A stretch of 7,130 bases of DNA from Frankiales bacterium. GTDB lineage: Bacteria; Actinomycetota; Actinomycetes; Mycobacteriales; SCTD01. The stretch covers positions 1 through 7,130 of the forward strand of contig JAOPWK010000002.1 of NCBI GenBank assembly GCA_025965735.1, written 5' to 3'. Shown piece by piece: positions 1 through 4,898 of this stretch. A model generated the notes under the pieces. The model saw nothing but the letters and a program-made list of their open reading frames with translations. It did not search any database and was not told the DNA's origin. A program made the position numbers and the translations under genes. How positions within the stretch are numbered: the first letter of the stretch is position 1; the number at the start of each line of letters is the position of its first letter.

Positions 1-642
1 GGGTCGCCGCTGGCGGCAGCGCGCAGCAGCGTGACCGCCCTGCCCGCCCAGGCTCCGCGCCGGCGCTTCCTGCCGGCGGCCGCCGCGGCGGTGCTGCTCG
101 TCTCCGGGGCCGGCCTCGGGTACGCCCTCGTCACCGGCAGCACCAGCGGGGACGACATCGCCGCCTCCGGCGACTCCGCCGCCGGGCTGGCCGCCGGACG
201 CGGCCTGGTGCAGAACGCCAGCGGCGCCGACTACGCCGACCCGGCCTCGGTCAGCGCGGCGCTCCCGGCCGTGCTGGCCGGCACCGCCCGCGCGGCGGAG
301 TCCATGGACAGCAGCGCGATGCGGGCGCAGCCGGAGAGCGAGGACCAGGCCGACAGCTCCGCCGAGCTGCCGGCGCCTGCCGCGGCGGCAGTGCCCGAGG
401 ACCCGCTCGCCCGGCTCCGCGACCCGGCCGGGCTGCAGGACTGCCTGACGGCCGTGCTGCCGCCCGAAGAGCCGGACCTGCGACCACGAGCGCTCGACTA
501 CGCGACCTACCAGGGCCAGCCGGCGCTCGCGGTCGTGCTGCCGGACCCCGAGCCGGGCAAGCTGTCCGTCTTCGTGGTCGGCCCGGACTGCGCGGCCGCC
601 GACGCCAAGGTGCTCAGCTTCCTGCGGGTGGACGCGCCCTAG
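1..642 (+). CDS. Anti-sigma-factor-like membrane protein, C-terminal part (5' end outside window)
   Basis: The reading frame is open from base 1. The first possible start (GTG at 31) has no ribosome site, so the gene very probably begins upstream and this is its C-terminal part. Counting from that GTG, residues 10-12 are basic and about 13-35 form one hydrophobic helix. A low-complexity Ala/Gly/Ser/acidic linker follows (about 36-125), then a compact final domain (about 126-203) with two cysteines, C138 and C187, that could pair outside the membrane. The motif Y-x-G-x-P-A near 160-165 followed by VVLP and VVGPDC resembles the outer domain of actinobacterial anti-sigma factors. In M. tuberculosis the gene between sigM and trxB2 (Rv3912) is the anti-SigM factor, and position here is the same. 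Inference: it holds an ECF sigma factor inactive at the membrane. The cytoplasmic sigma-binding domain is not in view, so the sigma partner is unproven. The TAG stop overlaps the stop of the opposing gene. Confidence 0.62.
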   Translation, partial: GSPLAAARSSVTALPAQAPRRRFLPAAAAAVLLVSGAGLGYALVTGSTSGDDIAASGDSAAGLAAGRGLVQNASGADYADPASVSAALPAVLAGTARAAESMDSSAMRAQPESEDQADSSAELPAPAAAAVPEDPLARLRDPAGLQDCLTAVLPPEEPDLRPRALDYATYQGQPALAVVLPDPEPGKLSVFVVGPDCAAADAKVLSFLRVDAP

Positions 643-1193
643 TCCTCGGCCGCGACCCGCACCTTGGGCGGCAGCGTCCACAGCACGACCCCCACGACGG
701 TCGCGGCGTACGGCAGCAGCGTTGAGCCCTCGAGCGTGCCGGTGCTGCGCTCCAAGACGAAGCCCAGCGCCACGCCGAGCAGCGCGTACACGACCGCCAG
801 CAGGCGGATCCGCATCGCGTCTGGCCCCGAGCGGGCCGCGCCGGAGGCGGCCTGCGCGGCCGCGGCGGTCAGCACCCCGACCACGAACGGCGTGAGGTAG
901 CTGAACAGGGGCGCGTCGACGTACTCCGCCGCCACCACGCCGCCCAGCACGGCGACGCCGTGCGCCGCGAGCGCCCCTCGTACGAGTCGCTCCTGCACCG
1001 TCACCGGGCCCCGGGTCGGACCTGAGGAGGTGGACCCGCCGCAGGCCGGACAGCCGCCCCCCGGTGCCTGCGCGGCGTCGGCGGCGCAGCGGGCACGGGC
1101 GCACACCGGGCACAGGTCGACGGCGCGACGCACGGGGTGGACGCCACAGCGCGTGCCCGGCGCGAGCGGGGCGGCGGGCGCGGACGTGCTCAC
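639..1193 (-). CDS. Four-helix membrane protein with N-terminal Cys/His zinc-ribbon-like module
   Basis: I do not recognise this 184-residue protein as a named family. The N-terminal 55 residues carry C16-x2-H19, C28-x2-C31, C36 and C48-x2-C51, a spacing like a B-box or zinc ribbon, so metal binding is likely. A short linker leads to four predicted membrane helices at about 72-90, 96-117, 129-147 and 158-174, followed by a short charged tail. The frame stays open far upstream across trxB. The GTG at 1193 is chosen because GGAAGG lies 9 bases ahead of it and because upstream sequence in that frame is Arg/Pro/Gly shadow coding. It runs opposite to its neighbours: convergent with the anti-sigma-like gene (4-base overlap) and divergent from trxB across 84 bases. 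A role in redox or envelope sensing is only guessed from position. Confidence 0.72.
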   Translation of the reverse strand: MSTSAPAAPLAPGTRCGVHPVRRAVDLCPVCARARCAADAAQAPGGGCPACGGSTSSGPTRGPVTVQERLVRGALAAHGVAVLGGVVAAEYVDAPLFSYLTPFVVGVLTAAAAQAASGAARSGPDAMRIRLLAVVYALLGVALGFVLERSTGTLEGSTLLPYAATVVGVVLWTLPPKVRVAAED

Positions 1194-1202
1194 GGGTGGG
1201 AG

Positions 1203-1208
1203 CCTTCC
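1203..1208 (-). promoter_or_regulatory. Ribosome binding site of the zinc-ribbon membrane protein
   Basis: GGAAGG read on the minus strand, 9 bases before the GTG at 1193. It decides the start of a gene whose frame is otherwise open for hundreds of codons upstream, and it limits the divergent spacer shared with trxB. Confidence 0.6.
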
Positions 1209-1216
1209 ACGTCCGG

Positions 1217-1242
1217 GGAAGAGGCCGTCACGGCCGGGCGTT
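1217..1242 (+). promoter_or_regulatory. Candidate SigR-like (disulfide-stress ECF) promoter of trxB
   Basis: GGAAG (1217-1221), exactly 18 bases, then GTT (1240-1242). Streptomyces SigR promoters, including one of trxBA, have the form GGAAT-N18-GTT, so this differs at one -35 base. Mycobacterial SigM and SigE promoters have a related GGAAC-N16-18-CGTT/CGTC form, and the bases before GTT here give CGTT with 17 spacing. Transcription would begin near 1248, leaving a leader of about 30 bases before the trxB start. Whether SigR, SigM or another ECF factor uses it cannot be told from sequence. Short GGAA/GTT pairs can arise by chance in GC-rich DNA. Confidence 0.45.
1223..1235. repeat. 13-base palindrome inside the trxB promoter spacer
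   Basis: GGCCGTCACGGCC is a perfect 6-base dyad around a single central C. It sits between the candidate -35 and -10 elements of the trxB promoter, where a repressor could block polymerase. No known operator is recognised, and short GC dyads are common by chance. Confidence 0.3.
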
Positions 1243-1259
1243 CCCCTGTCGTAGGAACG
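1239..1259. repeat. Inverted repeat CGTTCC-N9-GGAACG overlapping the candidate -10
   Basis: The left arm CGTTCC (1239-1244) contains the candidate -10 GTT. The right arm GGAACG (1254-1259) lies just before the trxB ribosome site (AGGAGAGG, 1263-1270). The arms are perfect 6-base complements. It could be an operator or a small leader hairpin, or chance. Confidence 0.3.
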
Positions 1260-1277
1260 TCGAGGAGAGGGTGGCCC

Positions 1278-2318
1278 GTGAGCGACCAGCAGGTGCGCAA
1301 CGCGATCGTCGTGGGCTCCGGCCCCTCGGGCTACACCGCCGCCATCTACCTCGCGCGCGCCGCGCTGGAGCCGCTCGTCTTCGAGGGCTCGGTGACCGCA
1401 GGCGGCGCGCTGATGAACACCACCGACGTGGAGAACTACCCCGGCTTCCCCGACGGCGTCATGGGCCCGGAGCTCATGGACAACCTGCGCAAGCAGGCCG
1501 AGCGCTTCGGCGCCGAGCTGGTCACCGACGACGTCACCGAGATGGACCTGACCGCGGACCCGAAGGTCGTCAAGGTCGGCCAGACGACGTACCTCGCCAA
1601 GACCGTCGTGCTCGCCATGGGCTCGGCCTACCGCAACCTCGACGTGCCCGGCGAGAGCGAGCTGTCCGGCCGCGGCGTCTCCTGGTGCGCGACGTGCGAC
1701 GGCTTCTTCTTCCGCGACCAGGACATCGTCGTGGTCGGCGGCGGCGACACCGCCGTCGAGGAGGCCACCTTCCTCACCCGCTTCGCGCGCAGCGTGACGA
1801 TGGTCCACCGCCGCGACAGCCTGCGCGCCAGCAAGGTCATGCAGGAGCGGGCCTTCAGCAACGAGAAGATCCGCTTCGAGTGGGACAACGAGGTCGTCGA
1901 GGCGATCGGGACCGACCGGCTCGAGGCGGTCCGGCTGCGCAACTGCCGCACCGGCGAGGAGCGCGTCCTGCCGGCCACCGGCCTGTTCATCGCCGTCGGC
2001 CACGACCCTCGGTCGGAGCTGGTCAAGGGCCAGGTCGACCTCGACGACGAGGGCTACGTCCTGGTGCAGCCCGGCTCCACCGCGACGAACCTCCCCGGCG
2101 TCTTCGGCGCGGGCGACCTGGTCGACCACACCTACCGGCAGGCCATCACCGCCGCCGGGACCGGCTGCGCGGCGGCCCTGGACGCCGAGCGCTACCTCAC
2201 GATGCTCGAGGACACCCCACCGGAGCCGCACGTCGGCTTCGACACCGGCATCCCCGCCGAGCCGCCGGACCGCCCCGAGGTCCACGGCGGTCACGGCACC
2301 GCCCCCGCCTCCGTCTGA
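1278..2318 (+). CDS. trxB: Thioredoxin reductase (NADPH)
   Basis: FAD-dependent cytoplasmic enzyme that passes electrons from NADPH to thioredoxin. The 346-residue product shows all family landmarks: the FAD-binding GSGPSG at 13-18; the redox-active pair C137-A-T-C140 followed by DG; the NADPH-binding GGGDTA at 154-159 with the phosphate-gripping HRRD at 177-180; and the FAD-closing GAGDL at 277-281. The GTG at 1278 is chosen because AGGAGAGG ends 7 bases before it and the FAD motif then starts at the usual place; an ATG at 1137 in the same frame would add 47 low-complexity residues. E. coli TrxB has about 321 residues. The extra tail here, about 315-346, is rich in Pro, His and Gly and is probably disordered. 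trxA follows after 37 bases with no terminator, so the two form an operon. M. tuberculosis has the same order, trxB2-trxC. Confidence 0.97.
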   Translation: MSDQQVRNAIVVGSGPSGYTAAIYLARAALEPLVFEGSVTAGGALMNTTDVENYPGFPDGVMGPELMDNLRKQAERFGAELVTDDVTEMDLTADPKVVKVGQTTYLAKTVVLAMGSAYRNLDVPGESELSGRGVSWCATCDGFFFRDQDIVVVGGGDTAVEEATFLTRFARSVTMVHRRDSLRASKVMQERAFSNEKIRFEWDNEVVEAIGTDRLEAVRLRNCRTGEERVLPATGLFIAVGHDPRSELVKGQVDLDDEGYVLVQPGSTATNLPGVFGAGDLVDHTYRQAITAAGTGCAAALDAERYLTMLEDTPPEPHVGFDTGIPAEPPDRPEVHGGHGTAPASV

Positions 2319-2355
2319 CCCGTCCCCACCCGCCTGATCCCGAGGAGCACCCGAC

Positions 2356-2682
2356 ATGGGCACCAACACCAAGACCACGACCGACGCCAGCTTCACCGCG
2401 GACGTGCTGCAGAGCGACAAGCCCGTGCTCGTCGACTTCTGGGCCGAGTGGTGCGGCCCGTGCAAGATGGTCGCCCCCGTGCTCGAGGAGATCGCGGCGG
2501 AGAACAGCGAGAAGCTCACTGTCGTCAAGCTCAACATCGACGAGAACCCGGGCGCCGCTCGCGACTACCAGATCATGAGCATCCCGACGATGGCCGTGTT
2601 CCAGGGCGGCAAGATCGTCAAGCAGATCGTCGGTGCCAAGCCCAAGGCCGCGATCCTGAAGGACCTGGAGTCCTTCCTCTAG
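2356..2682 (+). CDS. trxA: Thioredoxin
   Basis: Small cytoplasmic disulfide reductase of 108 residues, the normal length. The active site W32-C33-G34-P35-C36-K37 is intact, preceded by the VDFWAEW strand. The conserved cis-proline is P77 in SIPT, and the late FQGGK turn and the final helix are present. GAGGAG lies 8 bases ahead of the ATG at 2356. It is the natural substrate of the reductase encoded 37 bases upstream and is transcribed with it. A strong hairpin just after the stop ends the operon. In M. tuberculosis the gene in this position is called trxC. I see no missing residue or odd feature. Confidence 0.97.
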   Translation: MGTNTKTTTDASFTADVLQSDKPVLVDFWAEWCGPCKMVAPVLEEIAAENSEKLTVVKLNIDENPGAARDYQIMSIPTMAVFQGGKIVKQIVGAKPKAAILKDLESFL

Positions 2683-2697
2683 ACCGCGTCGCACGAG

Positions 2698-2732
2698 GGC
2701 CGGGTCCGCACGCGGGCCCGGCCTTCGTCGTT
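2698..2732 (+). terminator. Hairpin terminator of trxB-trxA
   Basis: Bases 2698-2709 pair with 2712-2723. The stem has up to 12 pairs including one G-U, in practice 11 pairs closing a CACG loop. It begins 15 bases after the trxA stop and is followed by TTCGTCGTT, a weak T-rich tail typical of high-GC bacteria. It should separate trxB-trxA transcription from cwlM. Confidence 0.7.
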
Positions 2733-2745
2733 CCGCTCGACGGCC

Positions 2746-2774
2746 TCCACGGGTCGGGCGCGCGCGGCTACTGT
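2746..2774 (+). promoter_or_regulatory. Candidate housekeeping promoter of cwlM
   Basis: TACTGT (2769-2774) fits the actinobacterial -10 form TAnnnT. TCCACG (2746-2751), 17 bases upstream, matches TTGACA at three of six positions. Transcription would begin near 2781, with a leader of about 32 bases. It lies after the trxA terminator, where a cwlM promoter is needed. The -35 match is weak. Confidence 0.38.
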
Positions 2775-2812
2775 TCGAGCGCCCCACCCGGTCCGCGTCG
2801 AGAGGTGCCCCT

Positions 2813-3928
2813 GTGCAGCTGTTCCGCCTCGGTGACCGGGGTCCTGCGGTCGCCGACGTGCAGGCGCTGCTGCGCGGGCTGGGCCTGCTGGCCGACGTCC
2901 CGCCGGACCAGGTGTTCGACGAGGCGACCGACCGGGCGCTGCGCGAGTTCCAGCAGCGGCGTGGGCTGTCCGTCGACGGGATCGTCGGCGCGGAGACCTA
3001 CCGCGCGCTGGCCGCCGCCCGCTGGAAGCTCGGCGACCGGCTGCTCTCGCTGGCGACCCGGCCGTTCGTCGGGGACGACGTGGCCGCGCTGCAGGAGCGC
3101 CTGCTGGAGCTGGGCTTTGACGCCGGCCGGGCGGACGGCGTCTTCGGGCCGCGTACGGAGAAGGCGCTGCGCGGACTGCAGCGCGAGTACGGCCTGGTCC
3201 CCGACGGCACCTGCGGCCCGGCGACGCTGCGCGCGCTGCGCCAGCTCGGGCGGCACGTCACGGGCGGGCGTCCGCAGGTGCTGCGCGAGGCCGAGGCGCT
3301 GCACCGCTCAGGCGCTGCGCTGCCCGGCAAGGTCGTGGTGCTCGACCCGGGCCACGGCGGCGCCGACCGCGGCGCGTCCGGGCACGGCCTCGAGGAGGCG
3401 GCGATCGTCGAGGACCTCGCGGCGCGGCTGGAGGGCCGGCTCACCGCCGTGGGCGTCCGGACGCTGCTGACCCGCGGGCCGGACAGCTGCCCGAGCGACG
3501 CGGAGCGGGCGCAGTTCGCCAACGACGCCGGCGCCGACCTGGTGCTGTCGCTGCACGTCGACCGCGCGCCGTCGCCGAGCTGCCACGGCGTGGCGAGCTA
3601 CCACTTCGGCGCCGGCCGGGGCACGACGTCCACCGTGGGCGAGGAGCTGGCCTCGCTGGTGCAGCGCGAGGTGGTCGCCCGCACCGACCTGCTCGACGGG
3701 CGGGTGCACGAGAAGACGTGGGAGATCCTGCGGCTCACCCGGATGCCCGCGGTGCGGCTCGAGCTCGGCTACGTCACGCACGCCGGTGACGCCGCCCGGC
3801 TGGCCGACCCGGCGTTCCGCGACACGGTGGCCGAGGCGGTGCTGGTGGCGATCCAGCGGCTGTACCTGCCGGCCGACCTCGACCCGCCGACCGGGGTCAT
3901 GAAGCTGCCCGACTTCAGCCGGGTCTGA
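2813..3928 (+). CDS. cwlM: CwlM-like protein: two peptidoglycan-binding domains plus amidase_3 domain, no signal peptide
   Basis: The 371-residue product has two PG_binding_1 repeats, about 5-66 (ending DGIVGAETYRAL) and 86-144 (ADGVFGPRTEKAL, then DGTCGPATLRAL), then an N-acetylmuramoyl-L-alanine amidase (amidase_3) domain, about 173-350. Likely zinc ligands are H181 (DPGHGG), E195 and H248 (SLHVD), with catalytic-type E317 (RLELGY). The Asn usual after the second zinc His is Asp250. There is no signal peptide or membrane helix: the GTG at 2813, with GAGAGG 7 bases ahead, opens directly into the first repeat. In mycobacteria CwlM (Rv3915), in the same position after trxC, is cytoplasmic, is phosphorylated by PknB and activates MurA, the first enzyme of wall precursor synthesis. 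By synteny and architecture I infer the same role. Whether this one also cuts peptidoglycan is unknown. Its last residues (about 355-371) form a conserved-looking tail outside the fold. Confidence 0.9.
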   Translation: MQLFRLGDRGPAVADVQALLRGLGLLADVPPDQVFDEATDRALREFQQRRGLSVDGIVGAETYRALAAARWKLGDRLLSLATRPFVGDDVAALQERLLELGFDAGRADGVFGPRTEKALRGLQREYGLVPDGTCGPATLRALRQLGRHVTGGRPQVLREAEALHRSGAALPGKVVVLDPGHGGADRGASGHGLEEAAIVEDLAARLEGRLTAVGVRTLLTRGPDSCPSDAERAQFANDAGADLVLSLHVDRAPSPSCHGVASYHFGAGRGTTSTVGEELASLVQREVVARTDLLDGRVHEKTWEILRLTRMPAVRLELGYVTHAGDAARLADPAFRDTVAEAVLVAIQRLYLPADLDPPTGVMKLPDFSRV

Positions 3929-3942
3929 CTCATCCCCTCGGT

Positions 3943-3999
3943 CGTCGGCAGGTCCGGCGCACCAGGTCGTCGAGCGCGCGCACGACCGCCCTGCCGACG
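3943..3999. terminator. Nested inverted repeat in the convergent cwlM/acetyltransferase gap
   Basis: The 114 bases between the cwlM stop (3928) and the stop of the opposing gene (4043) hold no gene. CGTCGGCAGG (3943-3952) is a perfect 10-base complement of CCTGCCGACG (3990-3999), and inside the loop GGTCGT (3965-3970) pairs with ACGACC (3982-3987). A structure of this kind between convergent genes may end transcription from both sides. There is no T-run, so it would be a non-classical terminator. Confidence 0.4.
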
Positions 4000-4042
4000 T
4001 CGACCCGGGATCGTGACGGTGATCCGCGGCGGCGGCCGAAGG

Positions 4043-4660
4043 TCAGACAGGGCGCAGCAGCGGGTCCGGGCTCATCGAGCCGAGCAGCCGCTCGAGCGCG
4101 ACCTCGACGTCCTCGCGCCAGGAGACCGCCGACTTCAGCTCGAGCCGCAGCCGCGGGAAGCGGTGGTGCGGCCGGACGGTCTTGAAGCCGACGCTGCGCA
4201 GGTGCTCGGCCGGAAGCACACAGGCCGGCGACTCCCACTTCTCGTCGCCGAACGCCTCGATGGCGCGCACCCCGCGGCGGGTGAGGTCCTTGGCGACCGA
4301 CTGCAGCAGCACCCGGCCGATGCCGCCGCCGGCGAAGTCGGGGTGCACGTGCCCGGTCATGAGCAGCACCGCGTCGGCGCTCACCGGACTGGTCGGGAAG
4401 GCGATCGAGCGCGGCACGTAGCCGGGCGGCGCGTACATGACGAAGCCGGCCGGGACGCCGTCGACGTAGACGATCTTCCCGCAGCTGCCCCAGTCGAGCA
4501 GCGTCGCCGAGACCCACGACTCCTTCTCGAACGCGGTGTCGCCGGCCTCCTTCGCCCGGTCGAGCGCGACGGGGTCGAGCTCCCAGAACACGCACTTGCG
4601 GCAGCGCCCGGGCAGGTCGTCCAGGTTGTCCAGCGTGATGTTGACCGCGCGACGGGTCAC
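4043..4660 (-). CDS. GNAT-family N-acetyltransferase, Rv3916c-like
   Basis: The 205-residue product contains a GNAT fold. The acetyl-CoA-binding stretch is about 100-122, LMTGHVHPDFAGGGIGR, the GGGIGR loop replacing the usual Q/RxxGxG/A. The N-terminus has a distinctive C20-x2-C23-V-F-W-E motif, and C60 and C147 are further cysteines. The substrate is unknown. M. tuberculosis Rv3916c occupies the same place and reversed orientation between cwlM and parB, and I believe this is its counterpart. The GTG at 4660 is chosen because homologous-looking sequence begins there (TRRAVNITLDNL). The frame is open for 56 more codons upstream, but those residues are shadow coding of the small gene in front. 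The ribosome site is weak; translation is probably coupled to the upstream gene, whose TGA overlaps this GTG. The stop lies 114 bases from cwlM, convergent. Confidence 0.85.
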   Translation of the reverse strand: MTRRAVNITLDNLDDLPGRCRKCVFWELDPVALDRAKEAGDTAFEKESWVSATLLDWGSCGKIVYVDGVPAGFVMYAPPGYVPRSIAFPTSPVSADAVLLMTGHVHPDFAGGGIGRVLLQSVAKDLTRRGVRAIEAFGDEKWESPACVLPAEHLRSVGFKTVRPHHRFPRLRLELKSAVSWREDVEVALERLLGSMSPDPLLRPV

Positions 4661-4794
4661 CGCTTCGCCCGGTTCGTCGGCTTGGGGCTGCGCAGCAGTC
4701 CGGCGACCCACCCTGCGGCGATGCCGAGGAGCAGGCCGAGCGACAGGCCGCTGACGCGTCGACCCGTCGGGCGCGCTGCCAGCCTCCTGGGCAC
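4657..4794 (-). CDS. Small single-helix membrane protein, coupled to the acetyltransferase
   Basis: A 45-residue frame beginning MPRRLAARPTGRRVSG, then a hydrophobic Leu/Gly/Ala helix at about 17-34, then a basic tail ending PKPTNRAKR. Basic flanks on both sides of one helix suggest a small inner-membrane protein. AGGAG (4802-4806, minus strand) sits 7 bases before the GTG at 4794, far better than anything ahead of the acetyltransferase. The TGA (4659-4657) overlaps the acetyltransferase GTG (4660-4658) as GTGA, the classic layout of coupled translation. It lies in a different frame from the acetyltransferase, whose open upstream extension hides it. Function is unknown; it might anchor or modulate its neighbour. 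The ribosome site, helix and overlap together make it likely real, though a leader peptide is an alternative. Confidence 0.66.
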   Translation of the reverse strand: MPRRLAARPTGRRVSGLSLGLLLGIAAGWVAGLLRSPKPTNRAKR

Positions 4795-4829
4795 TGCGGA
4801 GCTCCTGCCTGCCGGGGACGACGCGCACC

Positions 4830-4858
4830 AGGGTAGGGCGGCCCCGCGCCGGAGTCGA
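4830..4858 (-). promoter_or_regulatory. Candidate promoter of the small membrane protein and acetyltransferase
   Basis: Read on the minus strand: TCGACT (4858-4853), 17 bases, TACCCT (4835-4830). The -10 fits TAnnnT and the -35 matches TTGACA at four of six positions with ideal spacing. Transcription would begin near 4823, about 28 bases before the GTG at 4794. It shares the 104-base divergent spacer with the aminotransferase promoter. Confidence 0.45.
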
Positions 4859-4886
4859 TCAGCGCAACCGGCTGGACCTGCGCGGG

Positions 4887-4892
4887 TACCGT
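4887..4892 (+). promoter_or_regulatory. Candidate -10 element for a leaderless aminotransferase mRNA
   Basis: TACCGT fits TAnnnT and ends 7 bases before the A of the ATG at 4899, so transcription would begin at the start codon itself. No ribosome site is visible ahead of this ATG. Leaderless mRNAs with this exact geometry are frequent in actinobacteria. No good -35 is seen. Confidence 0.42.
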
Positions 4893-4898
4893 CGCAGC

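Noticed and set aside
1137..1277. An upstream ATG start for trxB.
   Set aside because: It would run through the opposing gene's start and the promoter spacer. The GTG at 1278 has a strong ribosome site and places the FAD motif normally.
1254..1279. A second ECF-like pair, GGAAC with CGT 18 bases on.
   Set aside because: The -10 would overlap the trxB start codon, so it cannot drive full trxB; GGAAC is better explained as the arm of a dyad.
1194..2537. A long minus-strand open frame across trxB and part of trxA, continuous with the zinc-ribbon gene.
   Set aside because: It is antisense to clear trxB and trxA coding. Its translation is Val/Asp/Gly/Arg/His-rich and matches no family, as expected when GC-rich third positions remove stops. 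Only the part after the GTG at 1193, which has a ribosome site, is a gene.
1064..2578. A plus-strand Arg/Pro-rich frame of about 500 codons shifted against trxB.
   Set aside because: An off-frame shadow of trxB with no recognisable domain and a biased Arg-rich composition.
4661..4828. A 56-codon N-terminal extension of the acetyltransferase to an ATG at 4828.
   Set aside because: The extension is Arg/Pro/Gln low-complexity and lies over the small membrane-protein gene, which has the better ribosome site and a coupled overlap.
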